Assembly (NCBI GenBank): GCA_947258785.1
Contig: CAMYJT010000010.1
Span: 1-47,839, forward strand
Direction: 5' to 3'
Source: an uncultured Gammaproteobacteria bacterium
GTDB lineage: Bacteria > Pseudomonadota > Gammaproteobacteria > Arenicellales > JAANXG01
DNA: 47,839 nucleotides
Part shown: positions 31,509 to 39,450 of the stretch, in pieces
Position numbering within the stretch: the first letter of the stretch is position 1
Layout of the letters: the number at the start of each line of letters is the position of its first letter
Notes under the pieces: generated by a model
Told to the model about the DNA's origin: nothing
The model's input: the letters and a program-made list of their open reading frames with translations, nothing else
Database searches by the model: none
Translations under genes and position numbers: made by a program

Positions 31509-33664
31509 TCCTGCGCCATCTGGCGTAGCGGGTTGAGGGGACAGGTGTCGACATGATCGTCGCCCAGTTCCCGCCAGATATGGCGCAGCGCGTGCTCCAC
31601 GCTGCGGAAAAAAAGTTCTTCACCAACCTTGTCCAGGAATCCCGAGCGCTTCAGTACCTCGTAGGCCCGGCGTTTAAACTCCGTAAAGATTACCCTTACG
31701 CCGATACTTTTCATGCGTTCCACCATGGCGGTCAGCATTTCCTCACCGGAGGCATCGATCTGATTGATACCGGCCCCGTCAACGATGAGATATTTCAGAT
31801 CCGGCTTTTGTGAGCTGCGTTCCAGCACCTTGTCTTCAAAGTAACTGGTATTGGCGAAATATAACGAGCCGTCAAACCGGATCATGGAGATATTCGGGCA
31901 GGTCTCAAGGTTGTGAAGCTCCGCATCACGCAGCGTGCCGTCCTGGTACCGTCCCAGGATCACCACCCGTGGGCGCATGGTCCGCAGCAGGTACAGCGCC
32001 AGCGCCATACCCGCGCCCATGAGAATGCCATAATCCAGGTGCGGCGCCAGCGCCAGGGTCAGAACAAAGGTGAGCACAGCCACAACACCGTCACTACGAT
32101 GGGTCTTCCAGATATGTCTGAAGACGCCCGGATTAATCAACCCGAACACGGCCATCATGATGACGGCCGCCAGAGTCGCCTGCGGCAGGTGATACAGCAA
32201 GGGCGTTAACCACAACAGTACGACTACGACGATCAAGCTGGTGACCACCGACGAAAATCCGGTTAATGCGCCGGCACCGATGTTAACAGCCGATCGGGAA
32301 AATGATCCGGATACCGGGTAGCTTTGAAATAAGCCGCCGACGATATTCGCCACGCCCTGACCGATGAGCTCTTGGTTGGCGTTGACGCGCTGCTTGGTGC
32401 GGGTCGCCATCGCCTTGGCAATGGAAATCGCTTCCATAAAGCCGAGCAGGGCGATGGTAATGGCTGCAGGAAACAATTGCGCCACTACACCAAGGTCAAT
32501 GGACGGTGCTTTGAGCGCCGGCAGACCGCGGGGAATGTTGCCGACCACTGCACCACCGCCACTCATTGCCAGCGTGCCGTCGGTAGCGAACTTAACCACC
32601 CGCCACGCGTGTCCATCATCGGTCACGCCCGCCGGCAATTCGCCGGTGAGATAATAACGCGCCGGGGTGTCCCCCTGTGCGGCCGCCCGGCGAAATCGGA
32701 GCTCCTTGATCTCGGTCAGTTCCGTCTTGATGGCTTTCTGGTGGCGTTCCTTGTGCAGACGCAAGGTGTCCAGCCGATGGCGGGAATCGAGGTACTCCGC
32801 TCCCCCTGTGCCCAGCGTTGCCTGTACTTCGGTAAATCTGCTGTTGGCGGCGGCAATTTCGTGGTCTAACCGTGCCAATTGTTGTCTGGAAGAAAGCTGT
32901 TCCGCTATTAGCGTCCGCACCATGGTATTGACGACCTGTGCGGGCTTGATGGACTCGGCGCGTTCAAATTCGAGGTAGTAAGCAACAAACGTGGTGATGG
33001 CCACCGCAATCAAGACATTGGGCAGGCGCGGATTAAGGCGGCGGACACCAAGCATGATGACAAAGGCAAGCACGGCCATCACCAGGGTCGGCCAATGGGT
33101 ATCGGTGAACACCACCCGGACAACGTTCCAGATTGTCTCGAAGTAATAATCGCCTTTGTTGGCGAACACGCCAAAAAGCTTACTCATCTGGGAGGTGGCG
33201 ATGATAATGGCGGCGGCATTGGTGAAGCCAATAATTACCGGGTGGGCCAGAAAATTGACTATCGCCCCCAGACGCAATAGGCCCAGTGATAATTCGAACA
33301 GGCCGACCATCACAGCCAGCATGATGGCGTAGGCGACAAAACTGGCGCTGCCGGCGGTTGCCAGAGGTTCCAGCGCCGCCGCAGTCATAATCGAAACGAT
33401 TGCCACCGGCCCAGTCTGCAATTGCCGGGATGACCCGAACAGAGCGGCGATCATCGGCGGCATAAACGAGGCGTACAGGCCGTAGTAGGCCGGCAAGCCG
33501 GCAAGCTGTGCATAGGCCATGGACTGCGGAATCAGGACCAGCGCGACGGTAACGCCGGCCAAGACATCGGTGCGCAGGACGCGGCGATCGGTTAGTTCAC
33601 CCAGCCAAGTGAGCGCCGGGAAAATGCGATATGCCCACGATGATGCGCCGCTATGATCCGCCAT
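31505..33664 (-). CDS. SulP-family anion transporter with STAS domain and large coiled-coil insert
   Basis: A 719-aa inner-membrane transporter, longer than the usual 550-600 aa. The N-terminal membrane domain shows the sulfate-transporter signature (LIPQSMAYAQLAGLPAYYGL, then ALFGSSRQLQTGPVAIVSIM). Residues about 232-372 form an extra soluble segment rich in charged heptads (SSRQQLARLDHEIAAANSRF, RLDTLRLHKERHQKAIK). It sits before the conserved VGNIPRGLP motif that normally follows closely. The second half of the membrane domain follows (GFMEAISIAKAMA, NQELIGQGVANIVGGLF). The C-terminal STAS domain (about 585-695) has ISMIRFDGSLYFANT and YLIVDGAGINQIDASGEE. Likely substrates are sulfate or bicarbonate; sequence does not decide. 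Confidence 0.92.
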   Translation of the reverse strand: MADHSGASSWAYRIFPALTWLGELTDRRVLRTDVLAGVTVALVLIPQSMAYAQLAGLPAYYGLYASFMPPMIAALFGSSRQLQTGPVAIVSIMTAAALEPLATAGSASFVAYAIMLAVMVGLFELSLGLLRLGAIVNFLAHPVIIGFTNAAAIIIATSQMSKLFGVFANKGDYYFETIWNVVRVVFTDTHWPTLVMAVLAFVIMLGVRRLNPRLPNVLIAVAITTFVAYYLEFERAESIKPAQVVNTMVRTLIAEQLSSRQQLARLDHEIAAANSRFTEVQATLGTGGAEYLDSRHRLDTLRLHKERHQKAIKTELTEIKELRFRRAAAQGDTPARYYLTGELPAGVTDDGHAWRVVKFATDGTLAMSGGGAVVGNIPRGLPALKAPSIDLGVVAQLFPAAITIALLGFMEAISIAKAMATRTKQRVNANQELIGQGVANIVGGLFQSYPVSGSFSRSAVNIGAGALTGFSSVVTSLIVVVVLLWLTPLLYHLPQATLAAVIMMAVFGLINPGVFRHIWKTHRSDGVVAVLTFVLTLALAPHLDYGILMGAGMALALYLLRTMRPRVVILGRYQDGTLRDAELHNLETCPNISMIRFDGSLYFANTSYFEDKVLERSSQKPDLKYLIVDGAGINQIDASGEEMLTAMVERMKSIGVRVIFTEFKRRAYEVLKRSGFLDKVGEELFFRSVEHALRHIWRELGDDHVDTCPLNPLRQMAQD

Positions 33665-33959
33665 TCGTGTACAGGACAGGCAAAGTGGAGTCGTTCTGGG
33701 TGTTCAATTCGAAGATTCCCGGCCAGCGGCCAACATTTTTCGTTATTTGCGCCGGAAAACCAGTCTCGAATATGGTATTCCATTTGATCTGGAATGTCGA
33801 ACCACAGCACGGTCTTGCCGTTACGATGCCGAACCGCATCATCAACTGAACGCCGATTGATACTGAATAATGTTGTTAATTATGCTCTGCACCGTGATGC
33901 AATCATGGTGCCCCGATCATCAGGCTGTTCACCTTTACGCTTGCCGGAGCCGCGTAAAA
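33665..33959. other. Intergenic, no gene recognised
   Basis: About 295 bp between the SulP gene and the FecR gene, both on the minus strand. Short frames on both strands carry no known motif. Confidence 0.5.
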
Positions 33960-35360
33960 CTAACGGCCACAAGCGCGGCCTGGAACATAATCGAGACGCA
34001 GCGTATCGCGCGCCGCCACCATATCGTCAATGTAGTAACGCTGCTTGTTGTACCGCTGCATCCACGTTTCGTTTAGGTTGCGTAAAGGCGCCTGGCGCGC
34101 ATTGAGTTCTTCGACTTGCTTATTGAAACGTTTAATACGACTGTCGCGGCGGGCCACCTCGGCGTTGTAGCGCTTGACCGCGCTCTCATCTGTTCGGTCG
34201 AGGTTCTGACGACTGCGCGCCAGTTGCCGGTCAAGGGCATCGAGCTGTGCTTTCTCCGCCTTATACGCGGCCCGTGGTTGCTCCAGATTGGAATCGAGCG
34301 CTTGTATTCGCTGGCGAAGACGGATGCACTCGATAAGTCCGTCAAGTGTCATCACACCGTGGCCATACACCTTGCCGCCCGGCGGTGTTTCGAGCCCAGC
34401 CACGGATCCGCGGTCGATGGGTTCTAGCGGTCGCCGCCTGTCGAGTTCGGCCTTGGCCCGTTTTAGTGCGGTGAGAAGTTGCTGGTCGATGCGCGGTAGC
34501 CCCGGTAAATACTGATCGCGCTTGAACTCTGTGACGGCGGCGAGGGTGTGTTGAGTCTCCTTACCGTCAACAGGGCCTGGATCGTAACCCAGCGATAGTA
34601 ATAGACGCTGTACCTCGCGAACCAGTTTTTCTTTCGCCGGGGGTGCCAACGGCGGGGCAGGCGGGTGATTTATGCGTCGGCCGGTATACGGACTGATTGC
34701 TCTTTCTACACGGCGCACTTTAGATAGGACTTCATTGATCTGATCCTCGCTCATAGAACGCTTCGTGGGAATTTCGTTGCGACGCATGATGGTAATGTCT
34801 CCGGGCTGCAGCCGAAGCGGTTGCGCGCCTTCGGCAACAGGATCCACGCGCACGCGGCCCTCGAACACCCGGATGCCTATCCTTTCGGTGTCAACTTTCA
34901 CGTAAAAAATTGTGCCTTCGGCCGCTGCCGGACCGAACTCGGTCTCAACGCGAAACAGTTCGCGGGTTGCATCGAGCGCGTCAGTAACTGTTTCCTTAAT
35001 CTTGACGACGACTTCACCCACCACGGCGCGAATCGACGGATTCAGGATATCGATCTGGCTGTTGTCACCGACAATGACTTCCGCTTCGTCTCCGTTAAAG
35101 GTGATGACCGCTTGCAGCCGGCCAGTGGCAAGAATATCGCCCGGGCGAAGCGTCATCGCGGGCTCGGCCTGAATCGATCTACCATTCCTGACAATGAGAA
35201 TGTCGGTAAAGTCGTCCCGGCTTGCCTTGTGATTGACCTTCACGGCACCGCGCAGGACGATCCGACCCGCCGAAACATCCCCCGCGGCGTAGACCGGTGA
35301 CGATCCGGTCAGTACGCATGTGACTACAACGGCGATTACCCCGCTCAGACGGTTCATCAT
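33960..35360 (-). CDS. Exported FecR-domain protein with peptidoglycan-binding domain and coiled coil
   Basis: A 466-aa protein from ATG 35360 (a second ATG follows at 35357). Residues 1-26 are a signal peptide (GVIAVVVTCVLTGSSPVYAA). Residues about 65-195 are a FecR domain: LRPGDILATGRLQAVITFNG, VIVGDNSQIDIL, VVVKIKE, VETEFGPAAAEGTIFYVKVD, VFEGRVRV and LQPGDITIM. Residues 243-300 match a PG_binding_1 domain (VREVQRLLLSLGYDPGPVDG, TLAAVTEFKR). Residues about 345-450 are a long coiled coil. FecR domains act in periplasmic signal transfer; here the protein probably touches peptidoglycan. It follows the glycine-zipper gene on the same strand and is divergent from a TIR-CHASE2 gene, recalling the known FecR-CHASE2 gene neighbourhood. 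Confidence 0.9.
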   Translation of the reverse strand: MMNRLSGVIAVVVTCVLTGSSPVYAAGDVSAGRIVLRGAVKVNHKASRDDFTDILIVRNGRSIQAEPAMTLRPGDILATGRLQAVITFNGDEAEVIVGDNSQIDILNPSIRAVVGEVVVKIKETVTDALDATRELFRVETEFGPAAAEGTIFYVKVDTERIGIRVFEGRVRVDPVAEGAQPLRLQPGDITIMRRNEIPTKRSMSEDQINEVLSKVRRVERAISPYTGRRINHPPAPPLAPPAKEKLVREVQRLLLSLGYDPGPVDGKETQHTLAAVTEFKRDQYLPGLPRIDQQLLTALKRAKAELDRRRPLEPIDRGSVAGLETPPGGKVYGHGVMTLDGLIECIRLRQRIQALDSNLEQPRAAYKAEKAQLDALDRQLARSRQNLDRTDESAVKRYNAEVARRDSRIKRFNKQVEELNARQAPLRNLNETWMQRYNKQRYYIDDMVAARDTLRLDYVPGRACGR

Positions 35361-35470
35361 TAGGCTAACCCGCGTGCCGCACCGTTTGTCCCGGATGATG
35401 GCGGTAGGATCGGGCGGCCGGCACCGGCGCTGGAACGCAGATTGACGGAGCCGGATGCCCAACTCCGAGT

Positions 35471-36037
35471 TCAGACAACACGCTCCCATGGGCCATCCGG
35501 CACGCGGCAGAACTCAAGCTCTTCGTCCATCTGTGTCCCATCCTCCAGAACCACTCTTTGCTTGACATGACGGCATTGACGGTTGACCTGTTGATCAGCT
35601 TCGATTGGACCAGCCTCGACAGTACCCGTAACACTTGAATCATGACTACTCCACGTCGCCTCGTTCTGTTCATCTTTGTCGAGCGCCGCGGCGGTTGCTT
35701 CAGCTTGAGCCAGGCGGTCTTTCTCATGGAGTCGGCGTCCAATCTGGCTCCCGGCCAGCGCGCCGAGCATGAGGCCCGCCCCCGTCGCGAGCGTTCGGCC
35801 GCTGCCGCTGCCAATCTGGTTACCGATGGCTGCACCGAGCACCGCCCCAGTCACGGCGCCCAAGGTCTCTTTGTCTAGGCCATCGCTGGCGCATGCAACG
35901 CTCAGTACGGCGCACAAACCGAGTGCGAATGATTTCAGACTCTTTGCGCTGCTGAGGATTTTTGTATTCTTGGGGGGGGGAATGATGGGGTCTGCAGGTG
36001 AAGACGTAAAAACAGACTTCGTAGATGTTTGCTCCAT
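35471..36037 (-). CDS. Glycine-zipper outer-membrane lipoprotein (17-kDa antigen-like)
   Basis: A 188-aa protein from ATG 36037, supported by a strong AGGAGG 8 bp upstream. Unusually, about 32 polar residues precede the hydrophobic signal. The signal FALGLCAVLSVAC ends in a lipobox (SVAC, Cys about 49). A glycine zipper follows: LGAVTGAVLGAAIGNQIGSG and LATGAGLMLGALAGSQIGRR. The C-terminal domain contains CRHVKQRVVLEDGTQMDEEL and EFCRVPDGPWERV, with a Cys pair. Related proteins sit in the outer membrane and influence envelope stress. A run of nine G (35972-35980 on +) encodes the Pro stretch before the signal. It precedes the FecR gene by 110 bp. Confidence 0.88.
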   Translation of the reverse strand: MEQTSTKSVFTSSPADPIIPPPKNTKILSSAKSLKSFALGLCAVLSVACASDGLDKETLGAVTGAVLGAAIGNQIGSGSGRTLATGAGLMLGALAGSQIGRRLHEKDRLAQAEATAAALDKDEQNEATWSSHDSSVTGTVEAGPIEADQQVNRQCRHVKQRVVLEDGTQMDEELEFCRVPDGPWERVV

Positions 36038-36199
36038 CGACTTGTCCTCCTATCGACACCGCCTTGCCGGCCGGGTGCCTGGTCCGACATCGCTTTGGGC
36101 TCGTACACAGCCGATCCAGGCGATGTTGAAGACCCGCCGCCTGAAACGCGGCGGACGATCAAAATAGCTTTCCTTGGACGTATACTGTACTCCCCGTTC

Positions 36200-37981
36200 A
36201 TGGACAAGATCAATGTAGCTATTCACGCATTGTTGGTGTGGCTTAAACGATATATGGGCGCGACAAAAACAACAAGGATATTTATCAGCTACCGGCGCAA
36301 CGAAAGTTCGGGTTATTCGAGACTCTTGTGCGACCGGCTGCGTGATGCCATTCCCAACGCGGATGTATTTATGGACGTAGAGGGTATTCAGCTTGGAGAA
36401 GACTGGCGAACGGCATTGACGGAACACCTTGACGTTGCAGACGTCGTGCTCGTGCTCATCGGTCGAGAATGGCTGACGATGACCGATGATCAGGGCCAGC
36501 GTCGACTCGATGATCCGCAGGATGTCACTCGATGGGAGGTCAAGGAGGCGTTAGTCAGGGATAAGCGGGTCGTGCCGGTACTGCTTGAAGGTGTGCCGCC
36601 CCTGGACAAAGAATCATTACCTGAACCACTTGCCTCACTGGCAGACATGCAGGCGACCGCCATACAACACGAGACTTTCGAAGCGGGGCTTGAAACGCTT
36701 ATCGCCCAGGTCACCGGCGCAGGTCTGCGTGACAGATTACGATTTGAGCGGGGACTGCGCCGCATAAGCCAGGCAAAACAATGGAGCATCCCGGTCATTG
36801 CAGTGGCAGTTTTCTTATTAGCATGGATCGGTATTCTGGATTTTTTCACCTTGGATACACGAACCACCACTTGGACTCTGGCACTCGCCGACGTTATTGC
36901 GCCCCCCGCACTTGAAGCGAATATTGCACTGGTCGCGATTCCCGACTCCGTTGATCCGCGGCAGGAGGGGACCCGCGCCGTGTACGGGAAGCTGGTGGAG
37001 AAGTTGGTCGCCGCTGGTGCCAGCGCGATTGTTTTCGATCTTTATTTTCACCAGCCACGGTCGTCGGATGGAGCGCTGGCGCGGGCGTTTCGAAACGCGG
37101 TGGCGGCGGGGACACATGTCTTTTTCGGATTTACGGAGCTGACTGGTAATCGGCCTAGAACGGTGCCGCTACTCGCCGAAACAGCCAGTGGCGTCGGCTT
37201 GGCGTGTGTCGGCCGGCGCCTGGGCTACGCCGTGGCGATGCCGATTGCATTCAACATTGAATCAGCCGGGCCACTGCGCGAGGCGTTGGTCAGTGAATTA
37301 CCGAGTTTGGCATTGCTTGGATACCGGGGTCCTGTTGTCGTCGAAGCGGTCGACAAGATCTCGTCACCGCACAGACTTAGGACACGTGGCTCGTCAAATG
37401 ATGATGTTTTGTTCTCGATGTTCGACCCGGTGCGACAAGCACAATCGGGGTGTAAGGCCCTTATGCCCCAAACGACAACTGCGGCATTGCTCTTGCGTCT
37501 CTCTCCGATTGAGAATCTGCGCGCTAAGGATCGGCGTGTGCTGCTCCACGAGGTTTTAGCCGATCAGGTTCCGTCCAGCATGTTCGAGGGACGCACCGTG
37601 ATAGTAGGGTTCGAGACAAAACAAGATGAGTTCACCGTCGCAGTTGGATTGAAGCTGGAACGGCGTTATGGCTACGAATTGTATGCGGACGCAATTAATA
37701 CGCTTGCAACAAAACGTATCGCCCGACCGCTCGGCCCGTTTGGGCAGATTGTAGTAATGGTTGTTCTCGCTGCTGCCGGGGCCTGGATAGCAGTGGTGCT
37801 TCGAAATCGCTCGTCTTTTCTTCGCAGGAGTATTGTCGGAGTGTCGATAGTCGGTTACGCCGTGTTTGCCGTCACATTGGCGGCTCTGGGCGATGTCCTG
37901 CTGCACACGACCTACGGTGTGGTCGCGTTTTTCACCGCTTACTTGACACTACAGCGTCTGTCAAGAAAGTGGCTGGCATAA
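36200..37981 (+). CDS. TIR-CHASE2 membrane protein
   Basis: A protein of 593 aa from ATG 36200, or 575 aa from ATG 36254; neither start has a clear ribosome binding site. Numbering from ATG 36254: residues 7-150 are a TIR domain (TTRIFISYRRNESSGYSRLL, VFMDVEGIQLGEDW, VLVLIGREWL, VTRWEVKEAL), with Glu95 at the place of the SARM1 catalytic Glu. One membrane helix lies at about 177-198 (WSIPVIAVAVFLLAWIGILD). Residues about 200-490 are a periplasmic CHASE2 domain (IALVAIPDSVDPRQ, RAVYGKLVEKLVAAGASAIV, FDLYFHQPR, FEGRTVIVGFETKQDEF, LYADAINTLATKR). Three further helices end the protein. CHASE2 normally feeds a C-terminal cyclase or kinase; here the only effector is the N-terminal TIR. It is divergent from the glycine-zipper and FecR genes. 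Confidence 0.9.
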   Translation: MDKINVAIHALLVWLKRYMGATKTTRIFISYRRNESSGYSRLLCDRLRDAIPNADVFMDVEGIQLGEDWRTALTEHLDVADVVLVLIGREWLTMTDDQGQRRLDDPQDVTRWEVKEALVRDKRVVPVLLEGVPPLDKESLPEPLASLADMQATAIQHETFEAGLETLIAQVTGAGLRDRLRFERGLRRISQAKQWSIPVIAVAVFLLAWIGILDFFTLDTRTTTWTLALADVIAPPALEANIALVAIPDSVDPRQEGTRAVYGKLVEKLVAAGASAIVFDLYFHQPRSSDGALARAFRNAVAAGTHVFFGFTELTGNRPRTVPLLAETASGVGLACVGRRLGYAVAMPIAFNIESAGPLREALVSELPSLALLGYRGPVVVEAVDKISSPHRLRTRGSSNDDVLFSMFDPVRQAQSGCKALMPQTTTAALLLRLSPIENLRAKDRRVLLHEVLADQVPSSMFEGRTVIVGFETKQDEFTVAVGLKLERRYGYELYADAINTLATKRIARPLGPFGQIVVMVVLAAAGAWIAVVLRNRSSFLRRSIVGVSIVGYAVFAVTLAALGDVLLHTTYGVVAFFTAYLTLQRLSRKWLA

Positions 37982-38331
37982 GACGTCATAGCGTCGGTTC
38001 GGGTTGATCATCGCTGCCGGCAGTGTAGCGGCATTTCATCGCAGGAAGCTTACAATGGATCATGGCTACGGTAACGATGCGCCGGATCTGGTTCGGCTAG
38101 CGCCGGGACCGCCGGTCGAGCATCGGGCACTGGTGGCATTCGGTATGGCGCCGCCAGCCAAGGATGGACAGGAGTTCGAATCGTAGCCTTGCGACGGCGG
38201 TCCAACACACGTCGGGTCCCGTACCGCCGGAAGCCACCACTGTGACGGGATATGCGAGAATGCACGTCATGCTAATGGGCACCCGGAGCAGGTCCGGGTT
38301 TGCGGGACGCTGTGCACATGAGGACGATTGG
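37982..38331. other. Intergenic region before RND operon
   Basis: 350 bp. One 43-codon frame (ATG 38055, AGGA upstream, ends 38186) could be a small protein, but it has no recognisable motif and may be chance. The end of the region should hold the RND operon promoter; no boxes were identified with confidence. Confidence 0.4.
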
Positions 38332-39441
38332 ATGCCAAGATTTGTCCACATCACTATCACGGTTTTAATCGGCGTAAGCGGAAGCTTACTGACGCACACC
38401 CTCCGCGCCCAACCACCGGGCAGTCCGGTCACGGCGGTCGAGGTGGTAACAGAGACGCTGCGCGAGGAGGTCGCCCTGACCGGCACTTCGATTGCCCACC
38501 GGGAGGCCAGGATTTCACCGCGGCTCGAAGGCTTGGTGACGCGCGTTTTTGTGGACGAGGGGTCGTGGGTTAAGCGCGGCGACCGGTTGGTTGCCCTGGA
38601 GCGCCGGCTGGCGGAGATCGAGATCAACTCCGCCCGGGCGCGGGTGGACGAGGCGCGGGCCCGATATGCAGATGCGGTGCGGCGGCGTAATGAACTCAGT
38701 GAGCTGAATAAGAAAAAACACGTCTCTGTATCGTCCTTGGACGGAGCGAAGGCCGACGTGGAGGTTGCGGCCGCGGTCCTGGCGCGCGAGCGGTCGGAAC
38801 TCGAGCGTCGCCAAGAGCTGCTGGCCAGGCACACGGTCACCGCCCCGTTTGCCGGGATGGTCATCCGCAAACACGTTGAAGAAGGACAATGGGCAAAAAC
38901 CGATACCGCCATGATCGAACTCGTCGCCATCGACACGCTGCGGATCAAGGCGGCCCTGCCCCAGCGTTATTACACCCAGGTCGGACCGGACGCCAAGGCA
39001 CGGGTACGCTTCGATGCCTTGCCCGGGCGGAATTTCGCCGGGACGGTATTTGCGCGACTGGTGGCGGGCAGCGAATCGACACGCAGCTTTCCACTGCTGA
39101 TCGACATCACCAACGCTGAGCACCTGCTTGCCCCAGGCATGTCGGCGCGGGTGTTCGTCGAGTTGAAAGGCAACGCCCAACCGGCCATCGTCGTCCCTCG
39201 CGATTCGGTCGTCACGCAGGTCGACGGCAGCCGGCAGGTATGGAGAATTGAGCCCAGTGAGCAAGGTCTCAAGGTCGTTGCGGTTTCCGTCCGGATCGGC
39301 CGCGCGCACGGGGATCGGCTCGAGGTCCTGGGCGACAGTCTCGCGCCGGGTGATCGCATTGTGTTCCTTGGCAACGAGCGGCTGCACTCCGGACAATTGG
39401 TAAGTCTGCGCGAGCCTCCCGCGGAGAGCCCCGACAGGTAG
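38332..39441 (+). CDS. RND efflux periplasmic adaptor (membrane fusion protein)
   Basis: A 369-aa protein from ATG 38332 (GAGG in range; longer in-frame starts lack a signal peptide). Residues 1-25 are a signal peptide (HITITVLIGVSGSLLTHTLR). A lipoyl/barrel-sandwich half-motif (ISPRLEGLVTRVFVDEGSWV, then KRGDRLVALE) is followed by an alpha-hairpin (about 85-160: ARVDEARARYADAVRRRNEL, VEVAAAVLARERSELERRQE). The second half-motif (HTVTAPFAGMVIRKHVEEGQ) and a beta-barrel (IVVPRDSVV) complete the HlyD/AcrA family layout. It bridges the inner-membrane pump and an outer-membrane channel that is not encoded here. The permease gene starts 9 bp downstream. Confidence 0.93.
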   Translation: MPRFVHITITVLIGVSGSLLTHTLRAQPPGSPVTAVEVVTETLREEVALTGTSIAHREARISPRLEGLVTRVFVDEGSWVKRGDRLVALERRLAEIEINSARARVDEARARYADAVRRRNELSELNKKKHVSVSSLDGAKADVEVAAAVLARERSELERRQELLARHTVTAPFAGMVIRKHVEEGQWAKTDTAMIELVAIDTLRIKAALPQRYYTQVGPDAKARVRFDALPGRNFAGTVFARLVAGSESTRSFPLLIDITNAEHLLAPGMSARVFVELKGNAQPAIVVPRDSVVTQVDGSRQVWRIEPSEQGLKVVAVSVRIGRAHGDRLEVLGDSLAPGDRIVFLGNERLHSGQLVSLREPPAESPDR

Positions 39442-39450
39442 ACAAGCACA

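Noticed and set aside
38515..39396. 293-codon minus-strand frame
   Set aside because: Antisense to the RND adaptor; low-complexity translation without a fold.
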